A DNA stretch of 64,000 bases, from NCBI RefSeq assembly GCF_036199905.1, contig NZ_CP108109.1, positions 4,325,501 through 4,389,500 on the forward strand, given 5' to 3'. Source of the DNA: Streptomyces sp. NBC_00223. GTDB taxonomy: Bacteria > Actinomycetota > Actinomycetes > Streptomycetales > Streptomycetaceae. Below the pieces are notes generated by a model. The model was given only the letters and a program-made list of their open reading frames with translations. It was not told the DNA's origin and searched no databases. Every line of letters starts with the position of its first letter. Position 1 is the first letter of the stretch. Position numbers and translations under genes: made by a program. Positions 23,653-32,782 of this stretch are shown piece by piece.

Positions 23653-23895
23653 GGGGGCGGCCCCCGCCGTCGAGCACGCGAGCACGCGAGCCCGCGGCGA
23701 ACCAAGCGGGCGCCCCCCATCCCGCCCGCTCGCGCCGCTTCGGCACCCCTCCTCCGCCGAATGATCCACAGGCGACGGCGACGGACGTCGGACGTGAGGT
23801 GCGACAAACCGCAGGATGTACGTATCCTCCTGACCCGGCCCGCCCGTTGCGCTACTTTCCCCTTGCCAGCACCGTCCTCGGCAGAGGAGCGCCGC

Positions 23896-24624
23896 ATGTT
23901 CGGCCAGCAGATTCCCGCCCGGAGATGGCCGAGAGGCAGTCTCATGTCCAGTCTCAGCGGGCCGGACCGCGAGGCGTTGCTGAGGCTCGGCAGCTTCCGC
24001 AGATACGAGCCGGGCGAGGCGCTGATGGTGGAAGGCGGCCTGGACACCGTGGTCGTGCTCCTGCTCGAGGGCTGCGTCAAGGTGACGGTCGGGGCCGAGG
24101 ACGGAAGCTCGGTGCTGCTGGCGATACGGGCCCCCGGCGACGTCGTCGGGGAACTGGCGGTGCTGGACGGCAGGCCGCGCTCCGCGACGGTGGTCGCCGC
24201 CCGGGGAACGTCCACCCGGGTCATCAGCGGTACAACCTTCCGCGCCTTCCTGCGCGAACGCCCGGACGCGGCAGCCGAGATGCAGCGCTTCGTCGTCGGC
24301 AAGCTGCGCGCGGCGATCCGCTACCGCATCGACGCGGTCGGCGGGACGGTGCCGGTCCGGATGGCCCGCGCGCTCGACACCCTCGTACGGTCCTACGGGC
24401 GCCCGACGCCGCAGGGCCTGCGGATCGATGTACCGCTCAGCAACGCCGACCTGGCCGCCCTGGCGGGACTGTCCCCGGCGAGTGTGCAGCGCGCGCTGCG
24501 GGTGCTGCGGGCGTCGGGCGCGGTGGCGACCGAGTACCGCTCGGTCGTGGTCCGGGACGTCTCCCTGCTGCGGGCCGTGGCGGCGGGGCACGTCGGCGGG
24601 GAGGCCCCGGGGATGGCGTCATGA
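23896..24624 (+). CDS. Crp/Fnr-family transcription regulator
   Basis: A 242-residue protein. The cyclic-nucleotide-binding beta-roll includes YEPGEALMVEGGLDTVVVLLLEGCVKV and the phosphate-cassette-like GDVVGELAVLDGRPRSATV. The C-terminal winged helix reads SNADLAALAGLSPASVQRALRVLRASG. GELAVLDGRPRSATV resembles real cyclic-nucleotide sites (GExAxxxxxxRxAxV), so ligand binding is plausible. ATG 23896 has GAGGAG before it. The stop overlaps the next start (ATGA), coupling it to the cyclase-like gene and suggesting that the pair senses or answers the same signal. Confidence 0.9.
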   Translation: MFGQQIPARRWPRGSLMSSLSGPDREALLRLGSFRRYEPGEALMVEGGLDTVVVLLLEGCVKVTVGAEDGSSVLLAIRAPGDVVGELAVLDGRPRSATVVAARGTSTRVISGTTFRAFLRERPDAAAEMQRFVVGKLRAAIRYRIDAVGGTVPVRMARALDTLVRSYGRPTPQGLRIDVPLSNADLAALAGLSPASVQRALRVLRASGAVATEYRSVVVRDVSLLRAVAAGHVGGEAPGMAS

Positions 24625-25805
24625 CCGAGGAAACGGGTCCGCGGCAGCGCAGGTTGTGCCTGGTGGTGGACATCGAGGCGTACAGCGGAAAGCCCTACCC
24701 GGTGCAGCAGCGGGCGCAGACCGCGCTGGCGCGGGCCCTGGACCACGCCTGCGAGCGCGCCGGAGTCGCCCGCGCGTCGTGCGAACTCCAGGACCGCGGC
24801 GACGGTCAGTTGCTGCTGCTTCCGACGGACGTCAACGAGGAGCGCGCGGTCCCGGGGCTGGTACTCGGGCTCAGGGACGCGCTGTTCACCCTCAACGCCA
24901 GTGCCGCCGTCGGCGAGGGCATCCGGCTGCGGGTCGCGCTGACGCAGGGCTCGGTGCAGCGCGCCCCGCTGGGCTACGTCGCCTGGTCGGTGGAGCTGGG
25001 CTGCCGGCTGCTGGATTCCGCCAGCCTGCGCAAGGAGTTGGCGAAGGCCAAGCGCAGCGACATGGCGCTGATCGTGTCGGCGGACCTCTACGCGGACATC
25101 TTCGCGACCGGCACCGGGGGAATCCCCGCGAACGAGTTCCGGCGGGTACGGATCGCCATACCGAAGAAGCGGTTCACCGCCGACGCGTGGATCAGCGCGC
25201 CGACGCACGGGGTCCCCGTACCGCTCGGAGCACCCGAAAAGCCGTCGTCCGGGCGCCGGTTCGGCGGCGGGCGGGTCTCGCGGCTGGTCGGCGAAGTCCT
25301 TCTGGTCGGCGGCGCCCTGGTGGCCGCTGACGTGCTGCTGGGAGACGGTTCCCTGGGCGGTGTCCTGCTGGGGGACGCGCCGGGCGAGGCGGCGGGCGGT
25401 CACGCGTGGGCGGGCGGTGACGTACCGGTCGCGGACACCGTGACCGACCCGCCGGTCCACCACGACGCCGTGACCCACCCGCCCGTTCACCACGACCCCG
25501 TTCACCACGACCCCGTCACCGACTGGCCGGCTCACGACGACGCCGGCGTGGCACACATGGGCCCTGACGAACGTCCAATCGAGGAGGAGCACCACCAGGA
25601 ACACCACCTCCCGGACGAAGGAGACCTCCCCATGAGCTACGCCGACGACACCGGGCAGACCTGGGACGACGGCCGTCTCGCCGAGGACGACGTGATCGAG
25701 GCCGCAGACCACACCGGCTACACCTCCGTCTCCGACTACATCGCGGGCGACGACGGCTACGAGCCCGACCCCGTGAGCGGCGGCGACCACGACAGTGCCT
25801 GGTGA
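24621..25805 (+). CDS. Nucleotidyl-cyclase-like protein with His-rich tail
   Basis: 394 residues. Residues about 8-190 resemble a class III cyclase homology domain: CLVVDIEAYSGK would hold the first metal Asp and ELQDRGDGQLLLLP the second, then LRVALTQGSVQ and GCRLLDSASL. The family is common in actinomycetes but catalytic residues beyond the two Asp cannot be checked here. A weak hydrophobic segment (EVLLVGGALVAADVLLG) follows, then a His/Asp-rich region (PPVHHD repeats) and an acidic end. It is coupled to the Crp-like gene upstream and lies 76 bp before a dynamin-like GTPase gene. Confidence 0.7.
   Translation: MTEETGPRQRRLCLVVDIEAYSGKPYPVQQRAQTALARALDHACERAGVARASCELQDRGDGQLLLLPTDVNEERAVPGLVLGLRDALFTLNASAAVGEGIRLRVALTQGSVQRAPLGYVAWSVELGCRLLDSASLRKELAKAKRSDMALIVSADLYADIFATGTGGIPANEFRRVRIAIPKKRFTADAWISAPTHGVPVPLGAPEKPSSGRRFGGGRVSRLVGEVLLVGGALVAADVLLGDGSLGGVLLGDAPGEAAGGHAWAGGDVPVADTVTDPPVHHDAVTHPPVHHDPVHHDPVTDWPAHDDAGVAHMGPDERPIEEEHHQEHHLPDEGDLPMSYADDTGQTWDDGRLAEDDVIEAADHTGYTSVSDYIAGDDGYEPDPVSGGDHDSAW
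25632..25805 (+). other. Possible internal in-frame start giving a 57-residue acidic peptide
   Basis: Inside the cyclase-like gene, GAAGGAGACCTCCCC stands just before an in-frame ATG at 25632. The product would be MSYADDTGQTWDDGRLAEDD and on to HDSAW. The coding sequence changes character here, from His/Pro-rich to acidic/Tyr-containing. Independent translation is possible but not shown. Confidence 0.4.
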
Positions 25806-25881
25806 CGGCGGTGGCAGCGCGTCCGCGGCGGCGTCCGTGAGCGCCGCGGAAGACACACCGGCAGGACGAAGGGACCGTCGC

Positions 25882-27837
25882 ATGAGCAGCGCCGAAAGGC
25901 ATCCACTGGCCCCCGCCGTCATCCAGTACGTCCATCGGTGCGCCGACACCGTCGAACAACTCGGCGCGGCCCCAAGGGCGGAGGCGCTGCGCGCCGAGGC
26001 CGCGGGCGCCGGGCTGGCCCCGTCGGCCGTCGTCGTGGTGGGCGAGAAGAAGCGCGGCAAGAGTTCGCTGATCAACGCCCTGCTGGAGCGGCCGGATCTG
26101 TTGCCGGTGGACGCGGACGTGGCCACCGCGGTCCATCTGTCCGTACGGTACGAGGCCGCCGACAGCGCGCGGGCGTTGAGCGACGACCGGCCGGGCGGCG
26201 TGGAGATACCCCTGGACCGGCTGGCGGAGTACGCCGCCGTCGATCCGGAGACCCGCGGCAGCCTGCACCCGGAGGTGACCGGTGTGGCGATCGGCGTTCC
26301 GGCCGCCCTGCTGGAGGACGGGCTCACGCTGATCGACACACCCGGCGTCGGCGGCCTGGTCTCGGGCCACGCGACGATCACCATGGCCACGCTGGCGAGG
26401 GCCGACGCGCTGCTGTTCGTGGTCGACGGCTCCAGCGAACTCACCAAGTCCGAGCTGGCGTTCCTGGAGGAGGCCGCCCGGCAGGTCGTCACGGTGGTGT
26501 TCGTACTGACCCAGATCGACACCTACCCGCAGTGGAAGTCGGTCCTCGCCCGTAACCACGCCCTGCTGGCCCGGCACGCCCCGGCCTTCTCGCGCGCGCC
26601 CTGGTATCCCGTCAGCAACCGCTACCGGATCGACGGGATCCGGGCCCGGGAGCGCGGGGATCAGGCGTGGGCCGACGAGTTGCACGCGCGCAGCGGCTTC
26701 CGGCCGCTGGCGAAGGAGTTGGGCGGGGACATCGTCCGGCGTGCCGAACGTGACCGGCTGGCCGTCGTGCTGGATCTGGCGCAGGCCGCGCTCGGCGAGC
26801 GCGACCGCGCGCTCGAACTGCGGGAGAAGGAGCTCTCCGCAGAAGCGGCCGACGACGAGCAACTGCGTGAGCGGCAGCGGGCGTTGGAACGGCTGGCCGC
26901 TCCGGAGGCCCGCTGGCGGCGCCGGCTCACCACCCGGGTGGAGGCCGCGGACCACCGGCTGCGCGGCACGGTCGGCCGTTCGCTGCGGGACCTGCGGCGT
27001 ACGGTGGAGACGCAGGTCGCCGAAGGCGGTCAGGAGCTTCCGCAGACGGTGGCCAGGACCGTACGGGACGGGCTGGACGGGCTGCGGCTGGAACTGGAGA
27101 ACGAGGTGTACCGGGAGTGCGGTCAGCTGGCCGCCCAACTCACCGAGGACTGTGCCGTCCAGGGGCTGGAGGTGCTGACGCCCGCGCCGGGGCTGGACAG
27201 TTGGCGCAAGGAGCCGCTGGAGGGCCGGGTGGTCGGCACGGAGATCGACCTCAGCCGGGTCGGTGAGCGGGCCAGGAAGGTGATGGACGCGCTGACGCGG
27301 ACGCCGGACAACCTGCCGGTGCCCGCCGCGCCGACGAACTGGCTGGACCGGATCACCGGACGGCAGTCCGCGCCGAGGACGCCCGCGCAAATGGTGTGGC
27401 GGGCGTTGGGCGAGGCCAGGACGGCATACCAGGCGGCGAACCGCCTGACCAGGGTGGCGGTGCCGCTGGGACTGGCCGCCGGGGTGGTCGCCCTGGGGGC
27501 GACGGTGTGGAAGGTGCGCACCCAGCAGCGGACGGACATCGCCCGGCACCAGGCGCGGGGCGAGGCGGTACGGCTGCTGGAGTCCTGCGCGGACGAACTG
27601 ATGCCGATGGTGACGGAGATGCTGCGCGACGTCGAGGCGGATCTCGTCCGCCAGGCGGACGGGGAGATCGCCGACCGCCGCGACGAGGTCGAACACGCCC
27701 TGACGGCCCTCCGGGAGAACCGCGCCCGCCGCGACGCGGAACTCGTCCCCGAACGCCAGGAAGTCCGCGCCACCCGCGAGGACGTGGGCGGCCTGCTGTC
27801 GGAGGGCCGCGACCTGCGCCGCAGCCTGAACGAGTAG
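25882..27837 (+). CDS. Dynamin-like large GTPase (copy A)
   Basis: 651 residues. G1 is VVGEKKRGKSSLINALL (residues 52-68), G3 IDTPGVGGLVSG (DTPG at 152-155) and G4 LTQID (near 210). A long charged helical region follows, with a hydrophobic hairpin AVPLGLAAGVVALGATVW near residue 540 that could enter membranes, as in bacterial dynamin-like proteins. ATG 25882 follows GAAGGGACC. The protein is paralogous to the minus-strand gene at 30797 (shared GEKKRGKSSLINAL, DTPGVGGLVSGHA and ITMA). Expected to be GTP-driven membrane remodelling or a GTP switch; not DynA/DynB by context. Confidence 0.85.
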   Translation: MSSAERHPLAPAVIQYVHRCADTVEQLGAAPRAEALRAEAAGAGLAPSAVVVVGEKKRGKSSLINALLERPDLLPVDADVATAVHLSVRYEAADSARALSDDRPGGVEIPLDRLAEYAAVDPETRGSLHPEVTGVAIGVPAALLEDGLTLIDTPGVGGLVSGHATITMATLARADALLFVVDGSSELTKSELAFLEEAARQVVTVVFVLTQIDTYPQWKSVLARNHALLARHAPAFSRAPWYPVSNRYRIDGIRARERGDQAWADELHARSGFRPLAKELGGDIVRRAERDRLAVVLDLAQAALGERDRALELREKELSAEAADDEQLRERQRALERLAAPEARWRRRLTTRVEAADHRLRGTVGRSLRDLRRTVETQVAEGGQELPQTVARTVRDGLDGLRLELENEVYRECGQLAAQLTEDCAVQGLEVLTPAPGLDSWRKEPLEGRVVGTEIDLSRVGERARKVMDALTRTPDNLPVPAAPTNWLDRITGRQSAPRTPAQMVWRALGEARTAYQAANRLTRVAVPLGLAAGVVALGATVWKVRTQQRTDIARHQARGEAVRLLESCADELMPMVTEMLRDVEADLVRQADGEIADRRDEVEHALTALRENRARRDAELVPERQEVRATREDVGGLLSEGRDLRRSLNE

Positions 27838-28392
27838 CCCGGGGCCGCCCGGTGTCGGCCCGCACCCCGCGCGGCGCCCGGCGGGTTCCGCCCGGCGGCG
27901 GGCGGACACCGGGTTACGTGGGGCGGTTCGGTCGGGCACGCCCAACGGGCGTGGACTACCGCGTCGGCGGTGACGAGCGGCGATGCGCGTCGGCCCTTGC
28001 GACGGCGAACGCCGGGCGCTTCGCGACGGGCGGGCGGGGGGGTCGGTGTGGGCGGGGGCCGCCGATCCCGTGTCGCGGGGCCGGGCAGCGGGTTGCGCGT
28101 GGGCGGGCGGGTGGACACCGGGAGGTCCGCCCTGATCAACGCCCTATTGGGACGCCATACGGCGTCGAGCATCGGGCCCGCGGCGGCGGACCGGCGTCCG
28201 TGCCGCGTGAGTGGTAGTCAGCGGCGGTCGTTGTGGTCTCCGCGAGGGCGTCGGTGGCGGTCGGCCGGGCCGGGCCTGGCGGCCGGGGGGTGCGGGCGGC
28301 CGGGCGGTTCTGCTCGCCGACGGGGGCGGGTTGCCGCAGGGAAGGGGGCCGAGGGCTGCGGGCGGTGGTGGGCGGGGGGCGCGTCGCAGGCG
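27838..28392. other. Region between convergent GTPase genes, with gene relic
   Basis: 555 bp, very GC-rich, between two GTPase genes that end toward each other. It contains the P-loop relic at 28093-28200 and otherwise low-complexity G-rich sequence. No intact gene or terminator was identified. Confidence 0.5.
28093..28200 (+). pseudogene. Relic of a dynamin-like GTPase P-loop region
   Basis: On the plus strand the frame from 28093 reads LRVGGRVDTGRSALINALLG and continues RHTASSIGP. This matches the start of the GTPase domain of the neighbour at 28393 (LRIAVGGRMNAGKSTLVNALLGRR), with the essential Lys of GKS replaced by Arg. No G3 or G4 motif follows. It is best read as the remains of a further GTPase gene in the opposite orientation to that neighbour. 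Confidence 0.55.
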
Positions 28393-29886
28393 TTACTGGG
28401 CGGAGTCGAAGAGGAACGCCTCGCAGAGTTCGCGGGCTGTGCGGGCGTGGGTGCGGGCAGGGCGGGAAGGGGCCGTGGACTCCAAACGGCGCCAGTGCGC
28501 GGCCTGTTGGGCGGCGGCCGCCGCCAACGCGGCGGGGCGCGCGTCGGGCGGAAGGGCCAGGCAGGCCGCCGCCGTCGTGCCCGTGGCCAGCGCGATCAGC
28601 GCGGCGCTGTCCGGCTGGGGCAGGTCCAGGCGTCCGCCGGCCAAGTCGGCAAGGGCGCCCGCCAGTTCCTGCTGCCGCATCAGCGGATGCCGCCGGATCG
28701 CCTCGATCCCGGCCCGCAACTCGTCCACCACCCCCTGCGCCGCGCCCTCTTGGGCAGCCGCGACCCCTTGCGCCGCCGCGCTCTCCAGCGCGCCGAGCGC
28801 CGCCGAGGCGCGCAGCCGGTCCGCCGCGTCGACGAAGCGCCGCCCGATGTGGTCGAGCAGCGGGTCGATGCCCGAGGCCCGCCGCAGTTCGTCGAGGAGT
28901 GCGCGGGCGCCGGTCGTACCCTCCGCGACCGCCGCCACGGCGGTCGCGATCCCGTACCGTCCCAGCAGTTCGAAGACGCGCCGCCGTTGGTCCGCGGACA
29001 GCGGGCCGTTCTCCCAGCGAAGGAAGTCGTCCGGGGAGTACAGCGCCCGGTCCAGCTCCATGGGGTCCGCGTCCGCGAGCCGCCGTACGAGCACGGCGTC
29101 CCGCTCGGTGAAGTCGTCGCCGAGCGCGGTCTGCGCCAACAGCCCCGCGACGGGGACGACTTCGGTGACCATGCCGGTCAGCCGGCGGGTGTACGTCGCG
29201 GCCAGCCGTCGCGCGCCCGGCCAGGGATCGCCGACCCCGCTGCCGAGTTCGTCGATCCGGCTGAGCACACCGACGACGTTGAGGGCGGTCATCCGGGCGT
29301 CCGCCTTCATCCGCAGCGCCTGCAACGCCTCCGCGTCCCCCGCGCCCGGGTGGGGCATCACGTACAGCAGCGCGTCGGCCTGCCCGAGCGCGCGCATCGC
29401 CACGTCGTCCAGGCCGCTCAACGTGTCCATGCCCGGGGTGTCCACGAGGACGTAATCGTCGGCCCCCAGACTGTCGGTGACCTCGACGACGATCTCCTCG
29501 ATCTCCTCACGGGGGGACTTCAGGAGCGCCGGATCACGCGGAATGCCCCCGCCGGGAGCGCCGCCCACGTGGTAGACGCGCCCGTCGGTACGGCGCACCT
29601 CGACACGGTTCTGCACACCGCGCCGGAACCAGGCGACCAGCATGGTGCACTCGGTGGCCGCCGTGGCCGCGAGCCGGCGCCCCAACAGCGCGTTGACCAG
29701 CGTGGACTTCCCGGCGTTCATCCGGCCGCCGACCGCGATCCGCAAGGTCCGCTCGCCCAGCCGCTCCCGTACGGCCGCGACGGCGTCGGCCGCCGGCCCG
29801 GGCGGCAGCAGTGGCTGCGCCGACTCGCACAGCCGCAGCACCCGGCCGCACAGCTCCCCGTCGGCCGGGCCGGCGCCGGCGCTCAT
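28393..29886 (-). CDS. Dynamin-family GTPase (type B)
   Basis: 497 residues. G1 is VGGRMNAGKSTLVNALLGRR (GKS at 59-61), G3 VLVDTPGMD (149-152) and a G4-like VLSRIDELGSG. The C-terminal half is helical and alanine-rich. It differs from the two GEKKRGKSS proteins in this cluster and looks like the short dynamin-type GTPases. ATG 29886 overlaps the stop of the small GTPase gene (ATGA), so it is the last gene of a tightly coupled minus-strand unit. Confidence 0.85.
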   Translation of the reverse strand: MSAGAGPADGELCGRVLRLCESAQPLLPPGPAADAVAAVRERLGERTLRIAVGGRMNAGKSTLVNALLGRRLAATAATECTMLVAWFRRGVQNRVEVRRTDGRVYHVGGAPGGGIPRDPALLKSPREEIEEIVVEVTDSLGADDYVLVDTPGMDTLSGLDDVAMRALGQADALLYVMPHPGAGDAEALQALRMKADARMTALNVVGVLSRIDELGSGVGDPWPGARRLAATYTRRLTGMVTEVVPVAGLLAQTALGDDFTERDAVLVRRLADADPMELDRALYSPDDFLRWENGPLSADQRRRVFELLGRYGIATAVAAVAEGTTGARALLDELRRASGIDPLLDHIGRRFVDAADRLRASAALGALESAAAQGVAAAQEGAAQGVVDELRAGIEAIRRHPLMRQQELAGALADLAGGRLDLPQPDSAALIALATGTTAAACLALPPDARPAALAAAAAQQAAHWRRLESTAPSRPARTHARTARELCEAFLFDSAQ

Positions 29887-30797
29887 CGCAGCCCCGCGGT
29901 GAAGGGCGGTACAAGGGTCGCCCGCGATCCTCGCAGCGCGGTGATCAGCTTTCCGGCCGGCTCCTCCAGCGGCTCCAGCTCCCCCAGCCGCTCCCGCGCC
30001 TCCCGCGCGAGACGCACATGGCGGCGGTGCTCGCTCTCCGAGCCGTCCAGCGTGGACACCAGGCTGTTCCACAGCCCGGCCCCGCTCCCGGCGGCCAGAC
30101 TGAGCCGCCGGGAGCGCTCGACCTCGGCGCGCAACTCGGCGACCCGCGCCGACAGATGCTGCAACACACACCACAGCACCGGGACATGCACCGCCTGCGG
30201 GGTCCGTCCGCAGGAGACGGCCACCGTGACGCCCGCCACCCGGGGCGAACCGGTGATCGCGCCCGCCAACTCCCTGATGGGGGCGACCGCGCGGCTCCAC
30301 GCGTCGGCCCCGGACACCAGATCCGCCTTGGTGCAGGCGAGGACGACCGGGACGGTACGGGAACGCGCGCCGATCGCCCGTTGCAGCAGTACGGTCAGCC
30401 GCCGCACCTCGTGGTCGCCGGCCGTGGCCGCGGCGAGGCGGGCGGCGTCGACGAAGAGCACGAGCCCGTCGGCGCGGCCGAGTTCGGCGAGGACGGCCGC
30501 CGTCTCCGCGTCGCTCGCCCGCTCGCCGAGCGCGCCGCCCCGGTAGTCGGTCCAGGTGAAGTCGGCGATCCGCCGTCCCCGGTAGGTCAGTTCGAAGGAG
30601 TGCTCGTCCCGGCGCGAGGACGGCGGCGGGTAGCGGCCGCTGCGGATGGCGCGGGCGCTGGCGGCCAGATCCCGGTCCTGTGCCTCGTCCGTGGCGCGGA
30701 CCCGGAAGCCCCGGTACCCCGAGCGCATCAGCCCGTACATCGTCGCGATGTACGTGGTCTTGCCGGCGTTGCTGTGGCCCAGCATCACGATCTTCAT
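29883..30797 (-). CDS. Small TRAFAC-type GTPase (double-GTPase-like), copy 1
   Basis: 304 residues: MKIVMLGHSNAGKTTYIATMY is the P-loop (GKT), WTDYRGGALGER takes the place of the G3 motif and LACTKADL is G4. A C-terminal helical region of 90 residues contains coiled-coil-like LSARVAELRAEVERSRRLSLA. It is paralogous to the gene at 35583, which shares MLGHSxAGKTTY, YPPxS and DYRGG. It resembles GTPases that NCBI and Aravind-group studies call TRAFAC clade/double-GTPase, found in conflict-type clusters. The start overlaps the upstream stop by one base. Confidence 0.8.
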   Translation of the reverse strand: MKIVMLGHSNAGKTTYIATMYGLMRSGYRGFRVRATDEAQDRDLAASARAIRSGRYPPPSSRRDEHSFELTYRGRRIADFTWTDYRGGALGERASDAETAAVLAELGRADGLVLFVDAARLAAATAGDHEVRRLTVLLQRAIGARSRTVPVVLACTKADLVSGADAWSRAVAPIRELAGAITGSPRVAGVTVAVSCGRTPQAVHVPVLWCVLQHLSARVAELRAEVERSRRLSLAAGSGAGLWNSLVSTLDGSESEHRRHVRLAREARERLGELEPLEEPAGKLITALRGSRATLVPPFTAGLR

Positions 30798-32782
30798 CAG
30801 GGTTCCAGTGCGGCGGGCGGGTCCAGCCGGGCGGTCAGCTCGCGGCCGCGCGCAAGGAGGGATTCGAGCGTGTCCAGTCGGCGCCGACTGCGCTCGCGTG
30901 CGCGGACGAGCTGCTCGGACGCAGTGGTCAGATTCCGCTGGAGGACGGCGAGTTCGTCCTCCAGGGCGGCCCGCTGGGCGGTGAGCCGCTCGGTCAGCTG
31001 CTCCGCGAGCCGGTCGGTGACCGCTTCGACGGAACTGCTGATCTGCGGCGGGATCTCGGTGGTGAGTTCGGCCACCAGCCGGTTGGTGTAGCGGGCCGCG
31101 TCCGCGCGCGCCCGTACCGTCTCCTGACGCCGCTTGCGGCGGCCGGACAGCAGGGCCACCATGCCGAAGCCCGCGGCGAGCGGGGCCACGACACTGCTGG
31201 TGAACAGCACCGTGATGCCCGCGACCAGACCCCCCGCCCCCCAGGCGGGCATGATCCGCTCGACGACGCCGAGCCACCCGCCGTTCAGGTCGTCGGTGTG
31301 CACCACCTCGGGCAGCGCCTCCAGCCGCGGCGGCCGCGCGAGGACGAGTTCGGCACCGGCGGTGCCGCCCGCGTCCGCGCCGCACGCCTGCTCCATCGTG
31401 GCCATCAGCTCGGCGGTCCCCTGGCGGGCGGCGGTGTCCAGGTCGAGCCAGATCGCCTCGGCCCCGGCCTGGAGATCGCGGGGCAGTTCGGCGGCCAGCA
31501 CGTCGGGCGGCGAGGACGCCATCTTCTCCTCGGCCATCTGCCGCAGGTCGTTGACATTGCGCTGGAAGCCCAGCCGCAGCCGGCGCTCCAGCTCACGGCC
31601 GGACCGGGTGAGGGTCCTGCGCCAGGTCGCGTCCTCGCCTTGCAGGGCCCGCAGCGCGTCACGGCGCTCGCGTACCTCCTCGCGCAGCGTCGGGTCCTGC
31701 CGCAGGGAGCGCAGTGCGCGTTCCTCGGCGGTGGCGAGCGGTGCCACCGCCGAGGTGACCGCGCGCAGGCAGTTCGCCAGGCGCAGTTCCGTGGCGCGAC
31801 CCGCGACGCGCTCGTCCAGGGCGGCCAGGAGCGGGGGAAAGCCGCTCGCGGACAGCCGTTCCGGGGCGGCGTTCTCGGTCGGGCCCTCAGCCACGGCCAG
31901 GTCGGCGTCCTCCTTCGCCCGGCTGCTGACCGCGAACCAGGGCGCGCCCACATAGCGCGGCGCGTGTTCCGCCAGCAGCCCCCGGTTGCGTTCCAGCACC
32001 TCCTTCCAGCCGCCGTACTTGTCGGTCTGGGTGAGGACGAAGATCACCTCCTCGACGCGCTCGGTCGCCTGCTCCAGGAAGCGCAGCTCCGACGCGGTGA
32101 ACTCGCTCTGGCCGTTGACCACGAAGACCAGGGCGTCGGCGCGGGCCAGGGCGGCCATGGTGATCCGGGCGTGGCCGGACACCAGACCGCCGACGCCGGG
32201 CGTGTCGATGAGGACGAGACCCGAGGCGAGCAGCGGCGACGGCACCCCCACCTCCACGTACCGCACGTCGTCGCGGTACGCCTGCTGGGAGACCGGGTCC
32301 AGGGCCGCGTACTCCCTGATCTCCGCGACCGGGATCGGATGTCCCTGGGCCCGGCCCTCCAGGAAGGCCATGGCCTGCGCCCGGTCGGCGTGACGGACCA
32401 CCAGGTGCACCCCGGTGGCGACATCGACCTCGACGGGCAGCAGCCCCGGGTGGCCGACCAGGGCGTTGATCAGCGAACTCTTGCCGCGCTTCTTCTCACC
32501 GACGACGACAAGTACGGCGGCCCCGGCGCGTACCCGGGCGGCCTCGGCGCGGACGGCCGCCGCGAGTTCCGGGGAGACCGCGGCGTTCTCGGGCGCGGAG
32601 TCGCCTACGGGCGCGGGGCCGCTTTCGGGGGTCGGGTCGTCCGGGGCGCCCGGTCCACGTCCGCCGCCCGTGGCGCGGGCGGCGGCTTCGAGCACCCCGG
32701 CGGCGTCCTCGGCGAGCCGCAGCACCGCGGATTCGAGCGGATGCCGGGACCGCTGCCCGGGCGGTACGGGTTGTGTGGTCAT
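30797..32782 (-). CDS. Dynamin-like large GTPase (copy A2)
   Basis: 661 residues. After a disordered Pro/Ala/Gly segment (about 35-75) come G1 VVGEKKRGKSSLINALVG (near 93-110), G3 IDTPGVGGLVSGHARITMA and G4 LTQTDKYGG. A long helical stalk follows, a hydrophobic hairpin AGGLVAGITVLFTSSVVAPLA...GMVALLSG near residue 525, then coiled coil to the end. It is the paralogue of the plus-strand copy at 25882. Its ATG overlaps the stop of the preceding gene (ATGA) and its stop abuts the small GTPase start. A membrane-active GTPase is expected. Confidence 0.85.
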   Translation of the reverse strand: MTTQPVPPGQRSRHPLESAVLRLAEDAAGVLEAAARATGGGRGPGAPDDPTPESGPAPVGDSAPENAAVSPELAAAVRAEAARVRAGAAVLVVVGEKKRGKSSLINALVGHPGLLPVEVDVATGVHLVVRHADRAQAMAFLEGRAQGHPIPVAEIREYAALDPVSQQAYRDDVRYVEVGVPSPLLASGLVLIDTPGVGGLVSGHARITMAALARADALVFVVNGQSEFTASELRFLEQATERVEEVIFVLTQTDKYGGWKEVLERNRGLLAEHAPRYVGAPWFAVSSRAKEDADLAVAEGPTENAAPERLSASGFPPLLAALDERVAGRATELRLANCLRAVTSAVAPLATAEERALRSLRQDPTLREEVRERRDALRALQGEDATWRRTLTRSGRELERRLRLGFQRNVNDLRQMAEEKMASSPPDVLAAELPRDLQAGAEAIWLDLDTAARQGTAELMATMEQACGADAGGTAGAELVLARPPRLEALPEVVHTDDLNGGWLGVVERIMPAWGAGGLVAGITVLFTSSVVAPLAAGFGMVALLSGRRKRRQETVRARADAARYTNRLVAELTTEIPPQISSSVEAVTDRLAEQLTERLTAQRAALEDELAVLQRNLTTASEQLVRARERSRRRLDTLESLLARGRELTARLDPPAALEP

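Noticed and set aside
23187..25805. Single 872-residue protein spanning the sigma factor, Crp-like and cyclase-like genes
   Set aside because: The frame is open through these genes but only its last 394 codons look like protein. The ATGA overlap at 24621 gives the real start.
27970..30546. 858-residue plus-strand frame antisense to two GTPase genes
   Set aside because: Only its first 40 codons show a real motif, kept as the P-loop relic. The rest mirrors the minus-strand GTPase genes.
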